From: Phoenix dactylifera
Lineage: Eukaryota > Streptophyta > Magnoliopsida > Arecales > Arecaceae
DNA length: 64,000 bases
Direction of reading: 5' to 3'
Assembly (NCBI RefSeq): GCF_009389715.1
Contig: NC_052404.1
Location: 12,577,756-12,641,755, forward strand
Each line of letters begins with the position of its first letter. Within the stretch, counting starts at the first letter, position 1. The notes below the pieces were generated by a model. It ran no database searches. It worked only from the letters and a program-made list of their open reading frames with translations, and was not told the origin of the DNA. This document shows positions 36,141-48,816 of the stretch, piece after piece. Made by a program: the position numbers and the translations under genes.

Positions 36141-39100
36141 GAGGCGCGCACGCCCCTTCCCCAATTTCTTCCTTCTCTCTCTGTTTTTATTTGATAGTAA
36201 TTGTCCAAGGGGCTGAAGTTAGTGGACTAGTTCATCTTTTCTTATACTCGGTTTGCTATAGAATATGTGTGATTTGGTGTAGGCTAGAGGGCCGATTTGG
36301 AAATCCTATTGATTATACATGCTTTTGTTTGATGAAGGGATCTTTTTGCAGCGTTTGGTGTTAGTATGTATTAGAAAAGTCCAAATGATCCAGTTTTTAA
36401 TGATCAGTTTAATTTGATTATAAGATAAGATATCATGTGAGATCTGCAGTAAAAGTTTCTTATATTTTGGAGCCGTTATAATCAGCATTTCACTACGTAG
36501 ACAGCATTGATGCTATGAAAGAACAAGTTGCAAATATGGGTCGGCTTTAAATTCTTTTCTTTCTGCTCGGGATGGGTTATAGGTGAGAATATTTTTTATG
36601 TTGGTGTTCTATTTCTGGATGTACGGCCAGGGAGGATAAACTTTTGGAGAGATTGCCTTAGTGCCTATTGGAAGAAGTTTGATTGCGATCTTATGGTGAA
36701 AAGGATTCTTGTGCAACTTTTTATCAAGATTGGATGGATGGAGTTCCCCTTTATCTATGGTTGTGTTATCTTTGCTGACATGGTTCCATGTAATTTTTTG
36801 CGTTTTATGCTGTTTTATATGGTCCTTGTCTATACCAAATTGTAAAAGAATGTATGTAATTTCCTTTTTGCTTTTTTCCTTCTTTTTTTTTTTTTGGGGG
36901 GGGGGGGGTGTTGTGTTTCATGTATTTAGGATATAGATGGTATTACCCATCGAAAAGAGGTGAACCTGGTGCGTGATCAGAATTTTGTCTGTTATTTTAT
37001 GAGGACATGGATGTGACAGTACATGTCTTGTAATTCTGCTGGTCTTGTATTGATCATACAGTTAACATTGGATGCACAGGACGGGATGTGATACTTTTAC
37101 CTCTATACTAGAAATATATTGGAGAGTTTCAGTTAATTTCCTTGTAATTCCAAGGGATATAAAGTGTTTTGGGACGTAAAGCTTGCTAGGTCCTCGTCTG
37201 ATAACTGCATATACAAAGTAGAAATTGAGACAGAAATCTAAAGGATTGGCCTTGTTTACCATATTGATCTTGCAGCAGACTGGGAAATGCTGTGTAGTCA
37301 ATGAGTCAAGTGCATTTATCTCCTACTCTCAGAACCATAATGTAGTCACTGCTTCCTCACCTTGATTGTTGCCATCTCTGCAGTTATTTCTTAAGTACAG
37401 AAAAATTATCTTGTACCTGCCTATTTCAGATATTTATCTGTTTTACATACTATAATGCATTTCCTTGGTGTGATAATTTCTTGCAACTTTACCACTTGAA
37501 TCTTAGCACTCTTCTATTTATTTGGTCTTGCCATGGTTTAGAGGCTATAGCTTTAGTGTTTCTGAGAACAAAGTATGTTGGAACAAGATTGTATCTGTAA
37601 TGTATTCTTATGAACAGATTGCAGGAAAAGGTGTTCTCTCAAAGAGAGCCCTGACTGAAGGCATTTTTTGTGCCATTTTGGCTGATAGGTTAATGAACCC
37701 TGCTTTTAGGCCATTAGAGAGCTGCAGGGTTATTTGGCTAAGTCAAATTCGATATGACTACTCATTGTCTGATAGAGTTCTCTTTTTATTCTTTGGCAAT
37801 TTTAAAGAGTTCTTGCAAGCTATTTAAATAGGCAATGCGGATTAATTTTGGAAGCTTTATCTGGGTAAGTATGAAAGTTGCAAATATACTATTTACTAAT
37901 TTAATCGTTTTATGCAAGGGCCAATACTAGGAAGGTGGTACCTTTTTCTTTGGTTTTTTGGGGTAGCATCAATGATGGTCTAATGTTTTTTTCTTATGAT
38001 TGACCACCATCAAGGTTTGTCGTACCGGTTGATATCAGACCATACAGTACCGAACCAATATGCAATTTCATACTGTACCGACACTTGGTAGCCTCACCGT
38101 TTCGTACTGTACGGTACCGATACTCGGTCCTCTTGTCGTCACGTACTGTACCATATACTGACACTGTAATAGAATGATACCGGTACGGAGTCTGATACCG
38201 GTATGGCAAACTTTGACCACCATATATTATTCCATAGAGCTACTCTTTCTCACACGCACACAAAGGTTGTTATTTACATATTTTAATCTCTTTAGTGCTT
38301 TTGTTTTTGACAAGCTCACTTTGTTAGGTTTTCTATATCATTGATAAAAATAATGAATGTTTGCGTGGCCTGCAGAAAGGCTGCCCAATGACTTTGGTTT
38401 TAATTTTACAGGCCTGAAATGGTAGTAGGCTGGTATCATTCTCATCCAGGCTTTGGTTGTTGGCTTTCTGGGGTTGATATAAATACACAGCAGGTGAGCA
38501 GCTTAATAAAAAAAAAACATTTCGGATAAAAAGATGGAGAAAGGTGGGGCTGACCCATCCTTTTTCTTGGTTATTGAAATTGTGCATCTTATCGTTTAAC
38601 ATATTTGTTTAATGGGACCAAGTTTTTTTAGTTGGCTTTTGCACTTTCGCACTTGTTTTCTAAGAAGAATGATTCTCTTTTGTTTTACCGGCAGATCTGG
38701 TAATGCTTATGCCTTCCCATATCACTCCAGACCATTCTGGTCTTTGTAAAATTTTCTGGAAATGCATGTGCTTCTGATCAATTCTATCATTATTGCTGCG
38801 TCTGCTTATATGCTATGGTCATTAAACTACTTTGACGCCTTACTGCATGGTTGTTCAATTGCATTGCCTTTGACAGAGTTTCGAAGCCTTGAATCCAAGG
38901 GCAGTTGCAGTTGTGGTAGATCCAATCCAGAGTGTTAAAGGGAAAGTTGTCATCGATGCTTTCCGCCTGATCAATCCTCAAACCATGATGCTAGGCCAGG
39001 AACCTCGCCAGACTACTTCCAATGTTGGTCATCTCAACAAGCCATCTATTCAGGTAACTGCTTGTTGGAGGTGACGGCTGTGTAACCTTTGTTTGATTAT

Positions 39101-39686
39101 CTTCTTACAAGTTAATCCTTTTTAATTGCTTTCATTCACAGGCACTAATTCATGGGTTGAATCGACATTACTACTCTATAGCCATAAATTATCGGAAAAA
39201 TGAGCTTGAAGAAAAGATGTTACTGAACCTGCACAAAAAGAAGTGGACAGATGGATTGACTTTGCAGCGGTTTGATACCCATTCCAAAACTAATGAGCAG
39301 ACTGTGCAGGTTCGCTTACCTAAATCTTCCGCTCTTTATTGTTTCTCTGATTTCTAATCCAACGGCGTATCATGGTAGAGAATTACTTGATGTTGTTGCA
39401 AAAATGGTTCACTTCTGGCCTGCTGGTGGAGACTTGTGATTCAACTGCAGCATGTTCTAACGACCTCGGTCTGTGATGTTGGGTGTATGAGCAGGAAATG
39501 CTGAATTTAGCCATCAAGTACAACAGAGCAGTTCAGGAGGAAGACGAGTTGCCACCAGAGAAGCTTGCAATTGCAAATGTAGGAAGGCAAGATGCAAAGA
39601 AGCATTTGGAAGAGCATGTTTCAAACTTGATGTCATCAAACATAGTTCAGACTCTGGGAACCATGCTAGACACTGTTGTGTTCTAA
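35564..39686 (+). CDS. RPN11: 26S proteasome regulatory subunit RPN11 (JAMM deubiquitinase), complete, six exons
   Basis: Exons are 35564-35693, 35840-36017, 38412-38493, 38877-39053, 39142-39309 and 39495-39686, giving 308 residues, the usual plant length. RPN11 is the zinc metalloprotease of the proteasome lid that removes ubiquitin chains from substrates during degradation. The MPN+ domain carries the catalytic Glu in PMEVMGL (about residue 51) and the JAMM motif, with HSH at 112-114, Ser 122 and Asp 125, encoded across exon 3. The C-terminal helices needed for lid assembly follow, ending DTVVF. All borders are GT-AG. The exon 2 donor reads AG|GTCCTC, which is weak, and a CT/CA microsatellite begins right after it. 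The protein is complete and should be active. Confidence 0.97.
36018..36145 (+). repeat. CT/CA microsatellite at the start of RPN11 intron 2
   Basis: Mixed CTCTCT, CACACA and ACATACAT tracts start within about 15 bases of the exon 2 donor. They are interrupted and likely to vary in length. Confidence 0.9.
38011..38215. mobile_element. hAT-type MITE, 205 bp, in RPN11 intron 2
   Basis: The element starts CAAGGTTTGTCGTACCGGT and ends with the inverted counterpart ACCGGTATGGCAAACTTTG, giving imperfect terminal inverted repeats of roughly 30 bases. An 8-base duplication, ACCACCAT, flanks it at 38003-38010 and 38216-38223. Eight-base duplications with CA-starting ends fit the hAT superfamily. It has no coding capacity, and its interior is rich in short GTACGGTACC-like palindromes. 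Confidence 0.88.
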
Positions 39687-42647
39687 TAGGTCTACACTGC
39701 TGCAGAAGGCGTGATTGTCTTCGCTGAACCGAGTCCCATCTCTAATTCCCTCAAAATGAATCTCGTGTAGATTGGTTTTTGAGTTATGATGATATTGTTG
39801 TTATGCCACAAGCAAATTTCAGTAGTAACGAGGACCATGGTTGGAAGTAGACCCTTAATATTTGAAGTTGTCCGTTCATCTACCGTCATCCCTGGTTTCG
39901 TGACAATTGTGTTACGTTTGCCCTGCGCCTGTCAAGTTCTCTTAGCCTTGCTCTGAATATGGAGCTCCAGTGTAATTTATGTCAGCCATAGTTATTCATC
40001 GAGTGAAGGCAAGTGGCTTGGCTGCATGGCACCCCCCTCACCCTTTTTTTTGGTTGTTGTTGTTGTTTTCTGAGGCGTTAAAGATCATCATGCTGTATTG
40101 TCATGGTAGTTCCGCTCGTGGTCTCCTTGAAAAATAAAAATTAGGAAGTAGATAGATGGATGTCCACCCATTTCCTTGGTGTGTAAGAATTTCCAGGGAT
40201 GGCAGCCGGTACGACGGCAATAGTGGAGTCCCAGGTGCTCCTGCATTTGCCCTCCCTCCGCCGCGGCACCTGCAGCAGTCGAGGTCCAGCGACTCCCGAC
40301 GCTGAGATGCATCATCCTGAACCATGCCATCGTTCAAAAATCAGTCAGATTACTCGGACCAATATTCCCTTCAGCTATTGCCTATTGGTAACTGCGCAAA
40401 ACACATACGCCCATGTATCCCTCTGAAAATTTTTCGAGAAGTACTTACCGTCGTGTTTGATAAGGAGAAGTGGCCTGGCTTCTGCACCCCTGGAGATGTG
40501 AAGCTCTTTTGCGAGTCCAAGGCTTCCTTCTGGCCAGGGAGATTGCAGCTGCGAAAGCTGATAAACTTTCCTATTCTTATAGTATTTTCCAAGTATTCCC
40601 CCCCCCCCACCTTTTCTCTTTCACGAGGCTACTCGATCTGTTTCTAAAACTCTGGGAGAGGATGACACGGGGAAAGGATTCATCGGAAAGGGGTGTGCGT
40701 TTATCTAAGTTTCAATAATCGATTTAGTTCTTCTTGTCCTCTTCTTTGAATTACTGGGTGTTTGTTGCACCTAGCGTGCCGCGCGTTTGCACTGGGTTGA
40801 GGTTTCCGAAGGGGTAGCCGAAGCTTCTTTGTTTCCATGGACAAAAACCTGGCCAGCAGCTGCACCGGAATTTCGAGCCTCGCATCCTGCCGATTTTCAG
40901 GCCATACTATCGAGCGTAATGTGTCGTATGGAATGGAAGAATTCTTTCAGAATTTGGAGTGGTGTAGTTAGCAAACAGCCTCTGCTGATTTCAGGTGCGA
41001 CGAGTCCAGATCCTCTGGGGGTGCTTGTTTGGTGCAAGACTGCAGAGGGCTGTATGGCCTGGATAGCTGCCATGTGATGGATGGCCATCATAGAAAGTAG
41101 AGTAGGAGGGTCACATCGAGTGCCAAACATCATACGTCACGAGATGAGTGATAGTTGCCCATATCTAAGATGGGTGATATGGTGGCTATTCAAAACTAAC
41201 AGCAAGATACAAAATACGCGTAACAAAATAGTTTATATTGAAGTCACGAGTGTTCGGATCTGAACTATTTGCATTTAGAAGGCAATGCTGTATTTGACCC
41301 TTACATAAAGCAGTTAAATTAGCAAATAGTATATTTGGGGCTTTCATACTTGCACAAAATCATCATGAAATATTGCTTCCTCATATTATATATGTTCAGC
41401 TTGCCAAACAATTAGCAAGTATATATATAATATGCGCGACCGGCGGGTGCATGCACCGTGCTAGACAGCTCAACTCGATCCGTCCAGTAGAGCAGCTGAA
41501 ATTAAATTTCATGTTTGTTCGTTCATACCTTGTACGCCAGCAGCAAAACGTTATTACAAAGAGACGAGCTAATGCACCACAACCATCACACCAGCAGCTA
41601 CCAACAGCAATTCCGCTGTGTCTTATGATTACTTTGCACAGAATATTCCAAATTACTTGCTTGGTGCATACTACTAGAGAATCCTGGAGGTATGTACTGC
41701 CTCTCATGATGAAGATTGCCACCTCACAAACCGCATAATGGGGGCAGCATTACAACCTGTTTGTTGCAGCACTAATTCTCATCAGAAAGCTTTAGCAACG
41801 CCACCTACTTTAATTTCATTTCTTTAGTGATCGTAATATCCTTTACTTGAGTTTCCTTTCAGACTGAATCACTCGTAGGCAGCAATACTGGCCCTTTCCC
41901 AAGGCAACGACACCTTTCTTCTTGGGAGATCCCTATCCACGTCCAAAATCCTGTCCAAGGACTCGGTTAACGAAGAAACTGCTGGTGAGCACACACATCA
42001 GATGCATCGAACAGCATTGCTTGTAAGATTCAGTCCCTGCAATCTAAGCAACGGAGCTGTGATTACACCGAGTGAAGCTGAGTCCTACCTATCCAACTCC
42101 AGCCTAGCCCCTGCAATCTATCAATTCATTCTTTCTACGAAAAAAGAAACAGAGAAAGAAACTCATCAAATCATTTACCTCGGCCTTCTGTCCGAACTGG
42201 AGTTGTAACTTCTGAATTAAGAATCATTTTCATGCATGGACATTGGTGCTGTGTCCAAAAATTAATCAAACAATCATCACTGTGAACAATACGTGGATAT
42301 CTGAGTCCTTCAAAAGAAGGCTTAATTCATGTGTCAAGACTCTTCCTGAGGATATAAGATTCCTTTTCGATTCATGCTTAGAAAATGCCACACCCAGCTA
42401 CAAGAGATACATTTCCTTCCAAAAAACAGGGAAAAGAAAAGCAGAATAAAAGACTTGTTTTCAAACGGTAACATGATACTCTCTCGGTGTTCTTCATACA
42501 GCTTTGGGACAATGCTTGCTAATTGCTACAATACCACACTCAAATATGCAACTGTCGATCCAGCACAGAGAATTCTGTTCCTACAACACTCGTGAGAAGC
42601 ATCACGTGTTTGTTTTACATTCCAAGGGACCTGAAATAGGATGGCGT
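39687..42647. other. RPN11 3' UTR and intergenic sequence
   Basis: The first few hundred bases are the likely RPN11 3' UTR. The rest has some small open frames of mixed GC content (for example around 40190-40430 and 40787-41077), but none resembles a known protein or has clear splice context. A run of C lies near 40599-40608. Confidence 0.45.
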
Positions 42648-45600
42648 TCAGGAAGCTGAGGCTTCCAGGTTCATGCTTGATACAGGTGCTGATACCTCGA
42701 CCATATCGCTTGTGTTTTTCCCCCCCACTTCAACTCCAAGATAATCTGTCAAAACTTTTTTCACGCCGAATCCACGATTATAAGACTTTCTGCTGATAAA
42801 TGGGGTCCTCTCTCCCTTTGCAGAACTTATTAAATCTGGGGGCGAGATGCTAGGTGCGGCATAAGCAGATGCATATGGAGTGTTTGCGGCAGGCACCAAG
42901 TATGGAAGTGGAACTTTCTTGTGAGCAACAACACCGACCATGGGAACCGATGAGAACTGATCTGAGTGTTTGCTCAAGTCGTCGACATAAAGCAAATCAT
43001 CAATACGAGCCACAATGTTGAACGCAAGGCTCTCCAGAACTCTGGAATAGCTTTCTAGAATGGACTTTCCAACATCCTGAACAGTTGATCATAGAAGCTA
43101 GTCAAACTATAAAAGGTCTTGAAGCAAGTGTAAACATTTGAACTAAGTGAGCTGGTGAGGACCCAAACCTTGTTGAACTGGATTTTGCTCATATCCAAGG
43201 TTGTCTGTGTGAGACCAGGGAACCTCTGCTTCAAGCATAATAGGAGGCACTCGGCCCTATCAGCAAGCAATTCTCTCTTCTCCGTGTCCATCATCATATC
43301 CTTGACCATGCCCCAGGATGATTTAGCACCAGTGTGGCTTGGGTTGTTTATAGGCTTGGCAAATGCTCTCCGACGCCACACGTAGATTGATGCCTCGACA
43401 TGGTTGGCAATATCTAGAGCCTGATGTTCGGAGGATAAATCAAGGCAATCAAGAAGGCATTCTGGGTAGAATTGATCTGAAGTAACATAGCGATATATCG
43501 CATCACCTAGGCATGCTCTTCCATTCTGCAATTCAAGCCATAACCAACACAGTTCAACCTCGAGGTTCATGATATGATGAAAAATATATAAAAAAAAATT
43601 CAGAATGATTGGAGAAGCCATGAATACTTCTATAACGATGAATTGAAAAATTATATTCACACCATTGTCGTTATTATATATTGATGCCATGCAATAATAC
43701 GAGCACTAGAGCATTGGATCCTATCGTCATCATATAGTCTGAGCAGACCATAAATCTAATCAATAAACAGATAAGCAACTAAAAGGACAAACTAGTTAGT
43801 GGAGATCTGACCTTTGGAAGCGAGTCAAGATATGACTCAGGAACTTCCATTTCAGCCAAAGCATTGCTGTTGATTGCCATTGCAGCCTTCAATATCTGGT
43901 TTGTGCATTCACGTTTGTGCTGCAATTGTTTTCTTGTCTGCTCGTGGAGACCACCAGGACGGACACGAGGTACGGGAAGCCACCACTTCTCTTCTTGACG
44001 GTGAAGAGTTCTCCGGAAAGAGGCTGAGTCATCAGAATCAGTTGCTACTATTCCTTGATCGACGTACCAAAATTCTGGGTCGCTAAAACTATCCAATATT
44101 TCCTGCAAGGAGCAAAATTTCAATAAGAAATCAGCACCCCCAAGTTAGGATTGAGAAACAGTAAGCAGCACCGAGACTCACAAGGAGCATATTGTCTAGT
44201 TGGCGCAGCGCCGGAAGATTGGCGTATAGATCAGACCGTGGCATGCAAGTCATGACCTGAAATAGATGGAGCAAAAATGATCACGAAATAACCATGGAGA
44301 AAATATCTAGAGTAGCGAGTTCAAGAAACAACTGAGAATATCTCTTAGGACCCAACCAAATGCAGTGACTTGGATATATATGGAAGAATTCATACTAGTA
44401 GGATTGGGTGATACGATACATCCAGTGAAATAAAGTAATCACCTCAAGCTAACCAAAAACAAATTTACATGGTGAAATGAGAAATAGAACAGATAGCTAA
44501 ATTTTTACTGATACAAAGGAAAATTTAATCCATATAACACGAGAAAATAGTTAGCTCTAGAATAGTAATCACCTCAAGCTTGCTCCCATCAGGAAATGTT
44601 TGCCAAGCGGGTATCAGTTCAACGATGTGATCGCTAACACAGAGAAGCCACTCCATTTCTCTTCTCCACATGGACTTCTTCTGAGGGGTCACAGGCTCTA
44701 GCCTCCAAAGCTGCCCAAAAATCGTGGCTAAAATAGGAGAAAGGAACGAGGGTTTTAAAGAAGAGCACATCGAACGAAACTTATCGAGGTAAATAAAACG
44801 TTATAAACATGAAACAATTGTACCAAGGGATACTTAGAGCTACGAAACTCACCACAGAGATTCGTAATAGCATTTGAAATAGCCAGTGCAGTGCACACTC
44901 CTTTCCCGGAACCCGACATGTCTTCTCCAAGCAACAACTTGGCAAATCTTTCCTTCATCATCTCAATCTCTAATAGAGGTCAAGTCATATCCACATACAC
45001 TTTAATCAATTATTTCGGCCAAATCAGTACAGATTATGTAAGAGCAGATCTGGCATTGACATTATAATCCATGCTTACACTAATAACCCAATCAGACGAA
45101 TTTCTGGCGATCCTATTTTTGACTAGATGCTGTTTGAGAAATCAAATTTTTAAACCACATATAAAAGGGAAGTGGAGAGGAGAAAAAAAAAACAATCTGC
45201 AACTATTTCACCGTAAAAATCGATGGTGAAGTATCCAAAATATGAGTTCACCCGTAGAATGATGCAATTTTGTGGCATTCTTCCCTTTGCTTTGTAAACA
45301 TACTTGCAATGAACGTATAATGCTGATGATTAGATGACATGAGCTGAAAGTCAACCGAGACTAAAAAGAAGAAGAAAGAAGAAGAAGAAGAAGAAAGAAG
45401 GAAGGAGAAGAAGACATCAATACCTGAAGAAACATTAGGTTTTCTCTCATCGTCCTGTTGGGTTTTCTCCACATTGGCAGCTAGATGAGATTGCACGCTA
45501 CTCTGCTTTGCCCAACCCAATGTCGCCGGGTGCTTGGATGATTCGTCGGAGCCGCTAATGCGGCCTTGTGGCTCTTCACCGAAGGAGGTTTCGGAGGTCG

Positions 45601-45958
45601 AACTGCTGCTGCTCCCATGGCTCTCAACCTCCAGCGAATCGACGAAGGTCTCGCCTTGTGCAACAACGCCGTCGAAGCCACGATCGGCAAGGCCACCCTC
45701 GTTCACGTCCTCCATCTCGAGCTCCCCTGATTCGTCGAATGCAAGCCTGCGGCCGGGCTTCCTCAGGGCGAGGAAGCGAGCTCTTCGGAGGGATCTAGAG
45801 GCCCAGGAACCCAGAAATGAAAGGGGATGGAGGGCGGAGGCTCCACGGTGGGCTAATGGAAGACAGTGGTGCCTCTTAGGATCCTCTGGTCGGTACAAGG
45901 GGGGGCCTCCTGCACATATGAAGTGGAGAAGGCCTTGCCCTTGTGGGGGCTGCTCCAT
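42648..45958 (-). CDS. RopGEF (PRONE-domain ROP guanine nucleotide exchange factor), complete, seven exons
   Basis: Exons are 45424-45958, 44853-44969, 44727-44573, 44182-44256, 43812-44102, 43169-43525 and 42648-43076, giving 652 residues with consistent phase. RopGEFs load GTP onto plant ROP/RAC GTPases at the plasma membrane, downstream of receptor kinases. The first 178 residues form a variable, Ser-rich N-terminus. The PRONE domain runs from [20 protein letters not shown] (about 179) to about 548. Its hallmarks are [30 protein letters not shown] (333-341), [14 protein letters not shown] and [13 protein letters not shown]. The C-terminal tail of about 100 residues is the regulatory region and contains GERTPF and GFGVKKVL. 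The start at 45958 precedes [10 protein letters not shown]; an in-frame ATG lies farther upstream at 46171. The paralogue number was not assigned. Confidence 0.94.
45361..45412. repeat. GAA microsatellite in RopGEF intron 1
   Basis: An interrupted AAG/GAA run lies just inside intron 1 near its donor. On the sense strand it is a CTT tract. Confidence 0.85.
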
Positions 45959-46471
45959 ATCATTTTTCTTTCCTTTTTCTTCCTCCGTTTTTTTTTTATA
46001 TATTGGAGGTTGGACTTGGGGGTGGCCATGGACGTTATTATTACTGGCGCCAGCCCTCGCGCAAGCCCTCCGTGAGTGGGAGAGCGAGAGCGCCCTTTTT
46101 TTCACTTTTGAAATATTTGCGGCTACGGCTAATAAATGGAAGGCGTGGATCGAGGGATCGACCACCGCCAACAGACGCTCCCGTCTCGCTCTCTCCGATG
46201 GATCTCCTCCTCCAATTTAAGGGCATTTCCCTTTTTGATATTTAGATAATTTATTGCCCGATGAGTCTATCAGGTGCCACGGAGCACTCGGATTCAGCGG
46301 CCCTGGGGAATTAATTGCATTCTAATCTCGTATGAAATGGATGCAATCACGAGGGCAGGCGAATCGCTATCCAACTCATGAGATGCGCTGGCTGTTTTTA
46401 CCGTCTCCACCTCCCTTTTTTAAGGTCTAATACATTTTCTTTTTTTGCCTTTTTTTTTTTTTTAAGAGAGA

Positions 46472-46523
<52 letters not shown>

Positions 46524-48816
46524 GAAGGGCTAGCGTATCAAAGTGACCATGTTTTATGAGCCTCCTCGCAGCATCAAGAGTCGCCGCAATAATTTAATGC
46601 ATCATAATTTATGCTTAGAATCTAGAGGCTATCAAATTAAGCGCTCATTATGATTCCATCTAACACCTATCTTAAATCGTATTAAACATGATTTTCTCCA
46701 TTCTATACTCAAATAGAGCCATGGAAAGAAAAGGACTGCACAGCATGCAGCCAAGCAATTGCCTTCTTTTCCTTCAAAGATTGTATTTGTACTGTCCCCA
46801 CTCTTACTCTCATAATCATCTATTCCCGTGATGGAAATTCTGCCCATCCGATTTCACCAAGCATGTGGCCCTCCATCCCATACATTGATTAGCAGATAAG
46901 CATTGGCACCAATTTGACCACCATATCCAATATGTTGATTAGAAACGCATTTATCTTAATTCGTCACCATCCTCGTGATGTTTTATGTGGTCATATTGTT
47001 ATGGCTGAAGTTCGCATTGATTTTTTGCATGCAATCATATATGTCGCATATTTCTTTCTAAGTCTACAGATTTTTTTCCCCTCTTTTGACACCATCCACA
47101 GAAGCTGCAAATCATGTTTAAGTATTTCCGTTGCCGATAAATTTGGTAGGACGTGCGCGTCTGATACGCCTAAGCCACGACATGGTATCCGTATTTACCT
47201 ATTTCTGTGCGAAATTTTGTGCCAGCTGGGAAGCTAATCCAAGCGTGTACTCGGTTTAATCAATGTTTATCTCAGTAGGAAAGCTTCCCCGCCACGGGAA
47301 AGCAGCCCTACAGGCATGATGACGGTATCCAAGAAGAATCAACACCAGGTTCTAGAGAAATCTAAGCGGATCGTTTCCGGAGGTTCTGGGTTTTCGAAAC
47401 AATTGGGCCCTTCGAGCCCAAGTCCATCGACACAAAGGGCTCCGCCATTCCTGCGAAAATAATTAATAAAACGTCTACTACGGATCACTCCCTACTCGGA
47501 AGGGAAGCCCAAACACGCATGGATGTCGCTTGACTTGCACTATTCGTCTCGATCACCCATCCCGCTTCTTTTTTTAAGAAATAGTTTATGAGCCCTGAGC
47601 CATTACCTATGTAATTAAGCATTAACCATAAAAGGGGATGTTGCCGATCATGGATAAAATCAAAAGGAAGAGACGGTGGCGCTTAAGAGCAATGGCCGAT
47701 ACGAAGGTAGAGGGCAAACCAGAACATCCTTAGCTTCGAAAACACTCCCTAAAAGAAAACATGGCATCAAGTAATTGGTGGTTCCAACTTCCAACTGATA
47801 GGGGCATTACGCTAGACTCCTCAAAAGGGCTGGTAGGACGTCGCTGTGACCGTTTTGCAAGGGTCAAAACAGAGCAAGGTTCAGGGATCGTGGGCCATCA
47901 AACATTTTTACACATGAAGCCGTTCCTCGGCGCCGAGCTGACTGTTTTATTCTAATTTTCTTTTAGGACCGTTTTCTTTCCATTTTCTTTTAAGACTCAA
48001 TTTGGCTAGAAAACTGTGGTCAGAAAAAAAAAAAGAAAAAAAGAAGAAGAGAAATAGCTTATATTTGGTGAAATGACTTATATTTTCAGATACGAGATCC
48101 TTTCTGGCTGCACCCATGGAGCCACAAGAAGTGAGAATGTGGAAGCCCATAAAGAAAGCAACCCATTTGGTCCCCCAAATCCAAAGTTGGAAGGCTTTGA
48201 TTGGACCAACCAAAAAGATGTAGCGAGTGCAGCACATGGGCCCTGGCAACTGATTGATGGTCCTGCTTCTCTGGGACCACGAGTGCTTTTTCTAATGCTG
48301 AACAATTTAGACCATGGATGGAGCATGTACCATACCTGACCCAGAAGCATTCCCAGCTCCAGCCACGCTTTCACTTCTCCACACTTTGCTTCCGGAGCTC
48401 TTCAACTATAGTTGTGCGTTTCAATTAGGTATGCAACATAACTGGAACTCCATTATGCATGCCACTTTACCCTGAGTAGATTTTTAAGAGTTAAAACAAA
48501 TGGATTGCAAAGACAATGCCACATATCCAGTCAGCAGGCAGCACTTCCTCATGTTTCAATACTAAATCCAGCATGCAGCACTGGAGGAATAATTCCTGGA
48601 ACCAGTAGCTTTAGCAGCACTGGAGGAACAGATGCTCCAACAGTATTGTACGCACTAGTTGTTAGAAACATAAATTTTATGTTGGCATGCGCCAATGAAT
48701 GCAGCATCAAGCATAGACATTGTAATCTGATGATGCAATAAAAACTTAAACGGGTAAAACTTAATCAAATACAGAAAAGGAAGTACCATATTTTATTATG
48801 AACTAAGTCTCTCATA
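45959..48816. other. RopGEF upstream region and intergenic sequence
   Basis: Adjacent to the start codon is a GC-rich leader, followed by mixed sequence with GA-rich and T-rich tracts. A CATA/TA microsatellite sits at about 46468-46521. I saw no gene in this region. Small frames near 47760 and 48070 resemble nothing known to me. Confidence 0.4.
46468..46521. repeat. CATA then TA microsatellite
   Basis: About eight CATA units pass into a TA run. Confidence 0.9.

Noticed and set aside
40787-41077. Plus-strand frame of 96 codons downstream of RPN11
   Set aside because: The composition is plausible, but I recognise no family and see no splice sites or promoter. It is not reported as a gene.
45534-46220. 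Long plus-strand open frame (about 228 codons)
   Set aside because: It is the antisense shadow of RopGEF exon 1, GC-rich and without any recognisable domain.
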